Below, in pieces: positions 50,778-60,740 of a stretch of DNA of 64,000 nt; within the stretch, counting starts at the first letter, position 1; each line of letters opens with the position of its first letter. The stretch is from Yinghuangia seranimata. GTDB taxonomy: Bacteria; Actinomycetota; Actinomycetes; Streptomycetales; Streptomycetaceae. A model generated the notes under the pieces. The model saw only the letters and a program-made list of their open reading frames with translations. It searched no databases and was not told the origin of the DNA. The translations under genes and the position numbers were made by a program. The stretch is taken from the NCBI RefSeq assembly GCF_029953285.1, contig NZ_JASAOI010000007.1, forward strand, positions 169,504 through 233,503, given 5' to 3'.

Positions 50778-52028
50778 TCAGCGCAGCAGGTCGCCCACCC
50801 GGCGCAGCCCCCAGTCGGCGACGGACCGCCCGACCTCGACGCCGGTCTCGTCGGAGTAGCGGAAGTGCACGCCCTCCCACACGCGGGCGTCCACGTTGTC
50901 CTGGGTGAGCTGCTGCCAGCGGTCGTACGTCAGCCGGACCCCCGACGGGCTGGTGAGCGTCACCGGCGCGGTCGGCCCCCGCCCGGTGAACGCGGTCAGC
51001 ACACGCTCGGCGGCGCCCGCGAACCCGGCGTGCCCGCTGGGGTATTCGGGGTGGCGCGGGGTCACCGTGAGCGTCGTCCAGGTCGGGTCCGGATCGATCG
51101 CGCCTTCGCGAATGGCCGTGACCGGGCGCCAGCGCGTATACGTGTACTTCGCCTCGTAGACGGCGATCTGGGCATCGACGCTCACCGCATGGAACGCCCC
51201 GATGAGCGCCGCGCGGGCGGCGAGCGGCCGGTGCGCCTGCCCCGCGACCGCGGCGCGCAGCGCGCCCGTCCAGCCGGCGAGCGAGGACTGCTCCCAGAAC
51301 CGCGCGACCTCGGTCTGGTGCGGCGTGCGCAGCGAGCCGGTCGCGCTGCCGTACGCCCGGACCTCGTCCACATGGCGGCGGTACCGCGCGGAATCCAGCG
51401 CGGGCGCGGGCCCCGGCCGGAACCGGTCGTTGCGGTCGAGCAGGAACGGCACGCCGTTGCGCTGCCCGTACTGCACCGCCGCCTCGAACCCGGGCGGCGT
51501 GGGCCGCCAGACGCCGGGGGCCGCGGGCGGGACCGGGAACGGCGCGTTGACCTCGGCGGGCGTGAGGTGGTCGGCGGCGCGTTCCGCAAGGATTCGCCGG
51601 GCTTCGTCGGCTCCGGCCCGGGCACCGGCGGTCGCGCCCTTGCTCCCGCCCTGCGCCTCGAGGGTGCGCGCCAGCGCGGCGTCCAGGTCACGCCCCGCGG
51701 CGTCGGACGCCTGCGGGCGCAGCACACCGTGGACGGCCGCGGCAACGGCGGCCTCCTGGAAGCCGGGTCGGCCGGACCGCCGTGCCGCGCGGGCGGCGGC
51801 GACCCAAGCGGCCGCCCACGTACGGCTGTTCGTGACCTGCACGGTGACGCCCGACGCGGCGACCGCCGCCACGGTCGCGTCGAACCACGCCAGGGCGACG
51901 TCGTCGGCTCCGGTGCGCCCGGGCGTGCGACCCACCCCGCCGCGGGCCGGCGCGGCCGCGGCGCTCGTGCCGACGGCGACCGCCGCGGCGGCCCCGAATC
52001 CGGCGGCCACAAAAGCCCTGCGTCTCAT
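50778..52028 (-). CDS. Vanadium-haloperoxidase-like PAP2-family secreted protein
   Basis: A 416-residue protein with a Tat-like signal (MRRRAFVAAGFGAAAAVAV). The conserved haloperoxidase/acid phosphatase motifs are TRWRPVTAIREG (Arg), PRHPEYPSGHAGFAGAA (PSGH, the catalytic histidine) and GVHFRYSDETG (His and Arg). The vanadate-binding site therefore appears complete. AGGGGAT lies before the ATG at 52028; the longer open frame is not coding. It may halogenate or dephosphorylate a substrate outside the cell. Confidence 0.85.
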   Translation of the reverse strand: MRRRAFVAAGFGAAAAVAVGTSAAAAPARGGVGRTPGRTGADDVALAWFDATVAAVAASGVTVQVTNSRTWAAAWVAAARAARRSGRPGFQEAAVAAAVHGVLRPQASDAAGRDLDAALARTLEAQGGSKGATAGARAGADEARRILAERAADHLTPAEVNAPFPVPPAAPGVWRPTPPGFEAAVQYGQRNGVPFLLDRNDRFRPGPAPALDSARYRRHVDEVRAYGSATGSLRTPHQTEVARFWEQSSLAGWTGALRAAVAGQAHRPLAARAALIGAFHAVSVDAQIAVYEAKYTYTRWRPVTAIREGAIDPDPTWTTLTVTPRHPEYPSGHAGFAGAAERVLTAFTGRGPTAPVTLTSPSGVRLTYDRWQQLTQDNVDARVWEGVHFRYSDETGVEVGRSVADWGLRRVGDLLR

Positions 52029-52144
52029 AGAAGATCCCCTTGATCGGACGTGCTCCGCGCGTTCGGCAGCAAGCGTTGCAGCCAGTTGTGAACGCGCTGT
52101 GTCCGGATTCGCCGGGGTCCGGCGGTCTTCGCGACCGCCCCGAA

Positions 52145-52804
52145 TCAGACTGCGAAGCCCAGGAGTTGCGGCAGTTTGCGCATGTCGTCGAAGACGACGG
52201 TGTCGTCGCCCGCAAGCCAGTCGGCCGGGGTGAGGCCGCCCGCGTAGCCGAAGGAGCGCATGCCGGCCGCGCGGGCGGCCTGCACGCCGTAGCGGCTGTC
52301 CTCGATGACGACGCACTCGGCGGGGTCGACGCCCATGCGCTCGGCGGCGTACAGGAAGACGTCGGGGGCGGGCTTCCCGCGCGCGACCTCGAGCGAGCTG
52401 AAGATGCGGCCCTCGAAGCGCGGCCACAGGCCGGTGACGCCGAGGGTGTGCCGCATCTTGGCGTGGTCGCCGCCGGACGCGACGCACGTCGCGACGTGGG
52501 GCTGGATCCCGTCGAGCGCTTCGGTGATGCCGTCGATCACCGGCAGCCCGGCGTCGACGTGTTCGCGGTGCACCTGGTGGAACCGCTCGTGCCACACGGC
52601 GCCCGAGCCCTCGCCCAGGTGCTCCTCGATCTGCGCGGAGATCGACGGCGCGGAGCGGCCGATGAAGCGTTCGACCACCTCGTCGGCGGTGATGGGCCAG
52701 CCCATGCCGCCGAGGACCTCGACCTGGACGCGTACGGCAATGCGCTCGGAGTCGACGAGGACGCCGTCGCAGTCGAATATGACGAGGCGGGTGGAAGCGA
52801 TCAT
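52145..52804 (-). CDS. HAD-superfamily phosphatase (beta-phosphoglucomutase-like)
   Basis: A 219-residue HAD subfamily IA hydrolase. Motif [11 protein letters not shown] (near residue 11), motif II VASGG (near 107), motif III Lys in [10 protein letters not shown] (near 143) and motif [10 protein letters not shown] (near 166). The cap domain is of the beta-phosphoglucomutase type. It removes phosphate from a sugar phosphate; substrate not assigned. It starts just after the VOC gene's end on the same strand. Confidence 0.9.
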   Translation of the reverse strand: MIASTRLVIFDCDGVLVDSERIAVRVQVEVLGGMGWPITADEVVERFIGRSAPSISAQIEEHLGEGSGAVWHERFHQVHREHVDAGLPVIDGITEALDGIQPHVATCVASGGDHAKMRHTLGVTGLWPRFEGRIFSSLEVARGKPAPDVFLYAAERMGVDPAECVVIEDSRYGVQAARAAGMRSFGYAGGLTPADWLAGDDTVVFDDMRKLPQLLGFAV

Positions 52805-52886
52805 GGTTCCACCCTAAACGGACGCGCGGCGGCCCCGCTCCGGAGTTCCGGGGCGGGGCCGCCGTCGCACGCGTACGACCCGACCG

Positions 52887-53681
52887 CTACGCCGGCGGCG
52901 CCACGTCCGTCGGCTTGATGACGGCGAACACCCCGCCCTGCGGGTCCTGCACGACCGCCATGCGGCCGGCCATCATGTCGAACGTCGGAACGATGAGGGT
53001 GCTGCCGGCGCGCACCGCGGCGGCCACGGTGCTGTCGGGGTCGTCGACCGCGAAGTACGTCATCCAGTGCGGCGGGGTCTCGGCGGGCCACGTGTCGTCG
53101 ATCTGCTGGGCGCCGCCGCAGACCCGGCCGTTCGCCATCATCGCGTGGTACGCGGGCATCTGGGGCATCGGTTCGAACGTCAGGCCGAACACCGCTTCGT
53201 AGAACGGCAGTGCGGCGGCGAGGTCACGGGTGTTGAGCTCGTTCCAGGTGACCGCGCCGGGCTCGTTGACGCGCTCGGCGCCGATGAACTCCAGGTGCTG
53301 CCAGGCGCCGACGACCGCGCCCGACGGGTCGGCGCAGACCAGCATGTGGCCCTTGTCGCCGACCTGCATGGGCTCCATGAACAGCTGGCCGCCGTTGGCC
53401 TTCATCTTGGCGGCGGTCTGCTCGATGTCGTCCACGGCCAGGTAGGTCGTCCACACGGTGGGCGGGGGCGGGCCGCCGTCCATCGACATCGCCGGGCCGA
53501 TGCCGGCCACCGACTTGCCGCGCAGTTCGCACACCGAGTAGCCGCCGAACTCGGGCGGACCGACCTCGCCGTTCCAGCCGAACAGGTCGGAGTAGTAGTC
53601 GATCGCGGCCTGCTGGTCGGACGCCATGAGGTCGACCCAGCAGGGGGTGCCTTGCGTGTAGGGCTGCGTGATCTCGGCCAT
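52887..53681 (-). CDS. Two-domain VOC (glyoxalase/bleomycin-resistance-fold) protein
   Basis: A 264-residue protein with two vicinal-oxygen-chelate domains, about residues 10-130 and 142-260. The first starts GTPCWVDLMASDQQAAIDYYSDLFGW, the second VTWNELNTRDLAAALPFYEAVFGL. Such tandem VOC proteins are abundant in actinomycetes and may bind metals or toxic small molecules. The start at 53681 has a GGAGG element. It is not in an obvious operon. Confidence 0.88.
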   Translation of the reverse strand: MAEITQPYTQGTPCWVDLMASDQQAAIDYYSDLFGWNGEVGPPEFGGYSVCELRGKSVAGIGPAMSMDGGPPPPTVWTTYLAVDDIEQTAAKMKANGGQLFMEPMQVGDKGHMLVCADPSGAVVGAWQHLEFIGAERVNEPGAVTWNELNTRDLAAALPFYEAVFGLTFEPMPQMPAYHAMMANGRVCGGAQQIDDTWPAETPPHWMTYFAVDDPDSTVAAAVRAGSTLIVPTFDMMAGRMAVVQDPQGGVFAVIKPTDVAPPA

Positions 53682-53745
53682 GCCGAACCGCCTCCGGGGT
53701 TCTCCGCGCATTGGATGGTGGGTGCAGACCCACACAATCTTGCCC

Positions 53746-54891
53746 TTACCGGGCGGCCTCGCCACTCGGGACGGCCGACCGTGCGACCGACCGGGTCAGC
53801 TGCGTGAGGCGGCTCGCGGTGCGGTCGTGGTCGGGCGGGGCGTCGGCGGGGTCGAGGGGTTCGCCGGGTCGGTCGGGGCCGACGAGGACGAGGCGCACGT
53901 CGCGGTCGTAGGCGATGTCGATGACGGACGCGAGGCGTTGGCGGCCCTCGTGCGAGCAGTCGGCCCACGCGGGGACGGCGTCGACGACCCACGTGTCGAA
54001 CCGCTCGGCGAGGACGAGGTAGTCGGCGGAGCTGGTGGGGGTCTCGCAGAGCGAGGCGTGGTCGATCCAGAGCGTCGCGGACCCGCCGCCGTCGGGCTCG
54101 GCCGAGCGGGCGGTGAGCGGACGGCGGTTGACCTCGAGGACCACGCGGGCGTCGGGCGCGGGGCGGAGGAGGCCGTGCGCGGCGAGCTGGGCGTCGTCGC
54201 CGGGGGCGAGGATCGCGCCGGCGCGGAACCCGGTGGGCGTGGCGGGCCCGCCCTCGTCCGTATCCGGCGCCAGCGTGCGGTAGTCCGTGCCGCCCGCGAC
54301 CGTGACGACGTCCAGGCTCTGTTCGATGAGCGCGATGGCCGGTTCGAACAGGTGGTGGAACAGCGGGTTGGGCAGCAGCCCTTCGGGCGGGTAGTTCGAC
54401 GTCGCGACCAAGGTGGTGCGGCGGCGGCCCTCGGCGAGTTCGCGGAGCAGCCGGGTGACCAGCATGGCGTCGCCGGGGTCGTGGACGTGGAACTCGTCGA
54501 AGCACACGACGGCGGCGTCGCCCACCAGTTCGACCATCGCCGTGTCGATCGCGCCGGCTTCGTCCTTGTGGGCGAAGGCGGCGTCCTGGAGGCGGCGGAA
54601 GAAGTCGTGGAAGTGCACGCGCCGCACGAGGCCGGGCGGCAGCGCGGCCGACCACGCGTCCATGAGCCACGTCTTGCCCCGCCCCGGCGGACCCCACAGG
54701 TAGACGCCGCGGACGGGGTGCGGGCCGTGCGCGTGGAACAGGCCGCGCCGGGGCGCGGCGTCGGCGGCGAGCCTGGCCAGCCGGTCGGCCGCGGCGCGCT
54801 GGTACCGGTCGAGCGCGAAGCCGTCCCGCGCGGCGCGCCGGTCGACGGCGGCACGGATCTCCGCCGCCGGGTCCCCTCCCCGAATTTTCAT
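53746..54891 (-). CDS. zapE: AFG1-like ATPase, ZapE type
   Basis: A 381-residue ATPase. Walker A is GPPGRGKT at 67-74, preceded by GVYLWG; the HFHDFFRRLQ helix follows, then VVCFDEFHVHD (Walker B) and the SNYPPEGLLPN segment (sensor region). This is the AFG1/ZapE family; ZapE acts on the division ring in E. coli. The start at 54891 (Met-Lys-Ile-Arg) has no RBS. Adjacent ohr and VOC genes are unrelated. Confidence 0.88.
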   Translation of the reverse strand: MKIRGGDPAAEIRAAVDRRAARDGFALDRYQRAAADRLARLAADAAPRRGLFHAHGPHPVRGVYLWGPPGRGKTWLMDAWSAALPPGLVRRVHFHDFFRRLQDAAFAHKDEAGAIDTAMVELVGDAAVVCFDEFHVHDPGDAMLVTRLLRELAEGRRRTTLVATSNYPPEGLLPNPLFHHLFEPAIALIEQSLDVVTVAGGTDYRTLAPDTDEGGPATPTGFRAGAILAPGDDAQLAAHGLLRPAPDARVVLEVNRRPLTARSAEPDGGGSATLWIDHASLCETPTSSADYLVLAERFDTWVVDAVPAWADCSHEGRQRLASVIDIAYDRDVRLVLVGPDRPGEPLDPADAPPDHDRTASRLTQLTRSVARSAVPSGEAAR

Positions 54892-54989
54892 GATCGCGAA
54901 GCTATCGCCCCCGGCCGGGCCGCCGGACCGGCGGGTGGTGCCCGCCCGCTCCGACGACCCGGCCCCCGTGGGACGGCCGCGTCGGCCGG

Positions 54990-55400
54990 TCACTCGATGA
55001 CGAGCTCCACCGGGATGTTGCCGCGGGTGGCGTTCGAGTACGGGCACACCTGGTGCGTGGCGTCGACCAGCGCGCGGCCGGTCTCCTCGTCGAGGTGCCC
55101 GGGCAGTTCGACGCGGAGCGTGGCGGAGAGCGTGAAGCCGCCCTCGCCGTTCGGGTTGAGGCCGACCTCGGCGGTGACCGAGGCGTCGGCGGCGTCCACC
55201 TTCATGCGGCGGGCGACGAGCTGCATCGCGCTGGCGAAGCACGCGGCGTACCCGGCGGCGAAGAGCTGCTCGGGGTTGGTTCCGGCGCCGTCGCCGCCGA
55301 GCTCGCGCTGGAGGCCGAGCTTGACGTCGAGCTGTCCGTCGGAGCTGACGGCGCGGTTGTCGCGTCCGGCGGAGGTCGCGATGGCGGTGTACAGGCTCAT
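54990..55400 (-). CDS. ohr: Organic hydroperoxide resistance protein (OsmC/Ohr)
   Basis: A 136-residue peroxidase. The catalytic Cys54 (AACF) and Cys119 (QVCPYSN) are both present, along with the Arg and Glu typical of Ohr. It reduces organic peroxides with thiol electrons. Its promoter region is shared with a divergent TetR gene and holds two near-identical palindromes (55419-55471), so the TetR probably represses it. In most actinomycetes Ohr is controlled by a MarR-type OhrR instead. Confidence 0.92.
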   Translation of the reverse strand: MSLYTAIATSAGRDNRAVSSDGQLDVKLGLQRELGGDGAGTNPEQLFAAGYAACFASAMQLVARRMKVDAADASVTAEVGLNPNGEGGFTLSATLRVELPGHLDEETGRALVDATHQVCPYSNATRGNIPVELVIE

Positions 55401-55418
55401 GTCCCACTTCCCTCGAAT

Positions 55419-55471
55419 ACTAGACAGACCTGTCTGTCTGCTGCGGTCCAGAGACTAGACAGATCTGTCTG
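55419..55471. promoter_or_regulatory. Twin TetR operators between ohr and tetR
   Basis: ACTAGACAGACCTGTCTG (55419-55436) and ACTAGACAGATCTGTCTG (55454-55471) agree at 17 of 18 bases. Both contain an AGACAG-N2-CTGTCT dyad; the second is a perfect 14-bp palindrome. Centre distance is 35 bases. The sites lie between the ohr start (55400) and the TetR start (55485). Confidence 0.75.
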
Positions 55472-55484
55472 GTAACGTCAAGGT

Positions 55485-56096
55485 GTGAGCACGGAGACCC
55501 AGGCCAGGCGCGGCACCGCCGCCGGACCCGCGCGCCGCCGCATCCTCGACACGGCGGCCGCGCTGTTCTACGCCGAGGGCATCCACACGATCGGCGTCGA
55601 CCGGATCATCGCCGAGGCGGGCGTCGCGAAGGCCACCTTCTACAACCACTTCCCGGCCAAGGACGAGCTGGTCCACGCCTACCTGTGCGAGCAGTACGCG
55701 TTCCAGCGCGGCGTCGTCGACCGCCTCCGCGAAGCGTCCGTCTCAAGCGGCAACACCGCGCGCGAGGCCCTGCTGGCGATCTACGACCACATGATCGATT
55801 ACGGCAACTCCCCCGCCTTCCGGGGCTGCCCGTTCATCAACGCCGCCGCCGAGTACCCCGACCCGGCCCACCCGGTCCGCGCGGCCGTGGCCGCCCACCG
55901 CGCGTGGTTCCGCGCTCTGATGACCGAGCTCCTGACGGCCGCCGACGACCCGACCCCGGAGCGCACGGCCGACATCCTGATCATGGTCCGCGACAGCCTG
56001 GCCGTCGGCTGCGACCTCGACGACCCGGCGGCGCTGCGCACGACGACCCGCGACCTGCTGTCCCGCGTCCTGGCCGGACCCCGGACCGACGCCTGA
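55485..56096 (+). CDS. TetR-family repressor, possibly redox-sensing
   Basis: A 203-residue TetR protein from a GTG start (55485). HTH: ILDTAAALFYAEGIHTIGVDRIIAEAGVAKATFYNHFPAKDELV (residues 20-63). The ligand domain contains Cys68 and Cys115, the latter in the GCPFINAAAEYPDPAHPVR segment conserved in the LmrA/YxaF-like subgroup. With ohr as divergent neighbour, one of these cysteines may sense hydroperoxide; this is inference. It probably represses both genes through the twin AGACAG/CTGTCT sites. Confidence 0.88.
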   Translation: MSTETQARRGTAAGPARRRILDTAAALFYAEGIHTIGVDRIIAEAGVAKATFYNHFPAKDELVHAYLCEQYAFQRGVVDRLREASVSSGNTAREALLAIYDHMIDYGNSPAFRGCPFINAAAEYPDPAHPVRAAVAAHRAWFRALMTELLTAADDPTPERTADILIMVRDSLAVGCDLDDPAALRTTTRDLLSRVLAGPRTDA

Positions 56097-56111
56097 GCCG
56101 CGGCCGACGGG

Positions 56112-57371
56112 TCAGTCGCGGCCGGTGACGGACTTCGCGGTCAGGGCGAGGCCGACGGCGATCTGCACGAGGCCGATGGCGATGAGCGCGACGAGCGCGG
56201 CGTCCCAGTTGTCCGTCGCGGAACGCAACAGCCGCAGGCCGAACGGGCCGATGGCCGCCATCAAATAGCCGGCGCTCTGGGCGAACGTGGAGAGCGCCGC
56301 GGCCTCCTCGGCGCTGCCGCCGCTGCGGCCGATGATCGCGAGGATCAGCGGGAACGAGCCGAGGCCGACACCGGCCAGCAGCGCCCACGCGACGGCGGCG
56401 GCGAACGGGCCCGGGGCGACGAGCAGGCCGACGTAACCGACCACCAGCGCCGTGCCGACGACCACGAACGCGACACGCAGGCGGGCCGCGGTCGCGGTCA
56501 GCGGCATCAGGACGAACGTCGTCGGGACGCCGACGACCAGGCCGATGCCGAGCAGCGCGCCGGCCTCGCCGTCCGAATGGCCGGCGTCGGTGAGGATGCC
56601 GGGGAGCCAGCCCATCAGCGCGTACGCGTTGAGCGCCTGAAGGCCGAAGAACACGGTGACCAGGACGCCGAAGCGGCTGCGGGCGATGGCACGCATCGAC
56701 ACGGCGGGACGCGGCGCGTCGGCGGGGGCTGCGACGGGCGCCGGGCGCCACGTCTGGCGGCGGGCCGCCCAGACCGCGAGCGCGAGGACGGCGGGGACCG
56801 CCCAGGCGGCGAGGCCGACCATGGTGCCGCCGAGCGCGTCCGCGACCGGCACGGCGGTGGCCGCGGCGGTCGCCGAACCGAGCGCCAGGGTGGTCGAGTA
56901 CAGGCCGGTGACCAGCGGAATCCGCGTCGGGAAGTAGGCGCGGACCACGGCCGGGAGCAGCACGTTGCACACGGCGATCCCGGCGCAGCCGAGGACGATC
57001 CCGACCAGCAGTACCGCGGTGCCGGGGATCGCTCGGACACCGACCCCGAGCGTGAGCGTCGCCAGCGCGACGAGCACGGCCCGGTCGGTGCCGATACGGC
57101 GCGCGAGCGCGGCGCTGAACGCTCCGGCCGCGGCGAACACCAGCAGCGGCAGCGTGGGCACCAGCGCGGCGAGCGTGTCGCCGAACCCGAGCCTGGTCTG
57201 GGCGCGGTCGAGCAGGGCCGACGTACTGCTGATGCTGAGCCGCAGGTTGAGCGCGACGAGGAGCACGCCGGCGGCGGTGAGTACCGCCGCCCGACGCGGA
57301 TCACCCACCGGCCCGGCCACGCCGGTGGGCGTGCCTACGGGCCGAAGGGCGGAGCGGGATGGGGTCGCCAT
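56112..57371 (-). CDS. MFS transporter (CynX/NimT type)
   Basis: A 419-residue protein with 12 membrane helices. LVALNLRLSISSTSALL near residue 38, the Gly-Ala-Phe-Ser-Ala-Ala-Leu-Ala-Arg-Arg-Ile-Gly loop (motif A equivalent) and the duplicated architecture match the CynX/NimT group (cyanate/nitroimidazole-type exporters). A repeat CAAAGGT/ACCTTTG (57376-57421) lies directly before its start, probably the operator of the divergent GntR protein. Confidence 0.88.
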   Translation of the reverse strand: MATPSRSALRPVGTPTGVAGPVGDPRRAAVLTAAGVLLVALNLRLSISSTSALLDRAQTRLGFGDTLAALVPTLPLLVFAAAGAFSAALARRIGTDRAVLVALATLTLGVGVRAIPGTAVLLVGIVLGCAGIAVCNVLLPAVVRAYFPTRIPLVTGLYSTTLALGSATAAATAVPVADALGGTMVGLAAWAVPAVLALAVWAARRQTWRPAPVAAPADAPRPAVSMRAIARSRFGVLVTVFFGLQALNAYALMGWLPGILTDAGHSDGEAGALLGIGLVVGVPTTFVLMPLTATAARLRVAFVVVGTALVVGYVGLLVAPGPFAAAVAWALLAGVGLGSFPLILAIIGRSGGSAEEAAALSTFAQSAGYLMAAIGPFGLRLLRSATDNWDAALVALIAIGLVQIAVGLALTAKSVTGRD

Positions 57372-57375
57372 GCCT

Positions 57376-57421
57376 CAAAGGTAGGACGTCTGATGTTTAA
57401 TGTCTAATCATCCGACCTTTG
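57376..57421. promoter_or_regulatory. GntR/FadR-type operator between MFS and gntR
   Basis: CAAAGGTAGGA (57376-57386) with TCCGACCTTTG (57411-57421): the outer 7 bp are perfect and 10 of 11 match overall. Inside, TGAT and ATCA flank an A/T-rich centre. It begins 5 bases upstream of the MFS start codon. Confidence 0.5.
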
Positions 57422-57565
57422 TGCGCACGTTGAAGCCGCGCCGACCTGGCCGTCGCTCGCACCCGTCGAAGCCACTCAGGGCACGCCCGGCCCGGCGCCT
57501 GCTCCGCCCTCGGCCGGCACCGCCGTAGGATCCACAGCAGCATTCCGTCCGGAAGGATGTCCGCC

Positions 57566-58258
57566 ATGCCGTCGCAGGCCACGTCACGTTCGGTGCTGGT
57601 GGACGAGGTCATCGACCGCCTGCGCGCCGACATCACCGCCGGCCGCTGGCCCATCGGGGCCCGGATCCCCGCCGAGGCCGCGCTCGTCGCCGAGCTCGGG
57701 GTGGCGCGCGGGACCGTGCGCGAGGCCGTCCGGGCGCTCGCGCACGCCGGGCTGCTCCAGGTCCGTCAGGGCGACGGCACCTACGTCCGCGCGACCACCG
57801 AGCTGGCGGGAGCCGTCCAACGGCTCGGGAGCGACCTCCAGGACGTCCAGGAGGTCCGCGGCGCGCTCGACCCGCAGGCCGCGCGGCTCGCGGCGGAACG
57901 GATCAGCGACGCACAGCTCGCCGACCTCGACGCCATCATCGCCCGCCGCGCGGACGCGTGGTCCCGCCGCGACCGGGAGTCCTGGCTGGACGCCGACGTC
58001 GACTTCCACCAGGCCATCGCCGACGCCTCCGGCAACCCGCTGCTCAGCGAGCTGTACGCGGCCCTGACCGCCCCGCTGCGCCGCACCCTGCTCGAGGACT
58101 GGCACGAGCCGGACTTCAACGGCGGCGACCCGCGCGGCCACGAGGGCCTCGTCGCGGCCCTCCACGCCCGAGACCCGGAGGCCGCCGCCCGCAGCGCGGC
58201 CGTGAACATCGACATAAGCCTGCACAGGGCCCGCCTCCAGGCCCGGACGAACCAGTAG
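57566..58258 (+). CDS. FadR-subfamily GntR regulator
   Basis: A 230-residue protein. The winged HTH (SRSVLVDEVIDRLRADITAGRWPIGARIPAEAALVAELGVARGTVREAVRAL) spans residues about 8-60; the all-helical FCD effector domain follows (EVRGALDPQAARLAAERI, with the Asp/His metal set). Start 57566 has GGAAGG 9 bases upstream; the ATG at 57557 lacks spacing. It faces the CynX-type MFS gene and probably controls it. Confidence 0.88.
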   Translation: MPSQATSRSVLVDEVIDRLRADITAGRWPIGARIPAEAALVAELGVARGTVREAVRALAHAGLLQVRQGDGTYVRATTELAGAVQRLGSDLQDVQEVRGALDPQAARLAAERISDAQLADLDAIIARRADAWSRRDRESWLDADVDFHQAIADASGNPLLSELYAALTAPLRRTLLEDWHEPDFNGGDPRGHEGLVAALHARDPEAAARSAAVNIDISLHRARLQARTNQ

Positions 58259-58324
58259 CCTCCGCGCCGCCCGCCTCTAATCCTCGAACCACACCACCAT
58301 CCGGACCCGCTCGGGCCCCGCAGG

Positions 58325-60588
<2,264 letters not shown>

Positions 60589-60598
60589 CGCCGCCTCA

Positions 60599-60653
60599 TG
60601 ATTGCTTGCATCCAGCAAGTGATTGCTTGCAGAAGCCAACTTTAATGCATGCA
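60599..60653. promoter_or_regulatory. MarR operator region
   Basis: TGATTGCTTGCA is found at 60599-60610 and 60620-60631, 21 bases (two turns) apart. CTTGC/GCAAG dyads occur in each spacer, and TGCATGCA (about 60646-60653) is a perfect palindrome. All lie upstream of the MarR start at 60588. Confidence 0.6.
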
Positions 60654-60667
60654 GAACACAACCGTGA

Positions 60668-60701
60668 CCGGGCCCCCACGGCAACCGCCGTGGGGGCCCG
60701 G
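60668..60701 (-). terminator. Terminator of the carboxylesterase gene
   Basis: Perfect 15-bp arms CCGGGCCCCCACGGC (60668-60682) and GCCGTGGGGGCCCGG (60687-60701) with a 4-base loop AACC, 39 bases past the esterase stop on the minus strand. It insulates the marR operon. Confidence 0.8.
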
Positions 60702-60740
60702 GGTGTTCACTCCTAATTCATACTAAATGCCGTATAACGC

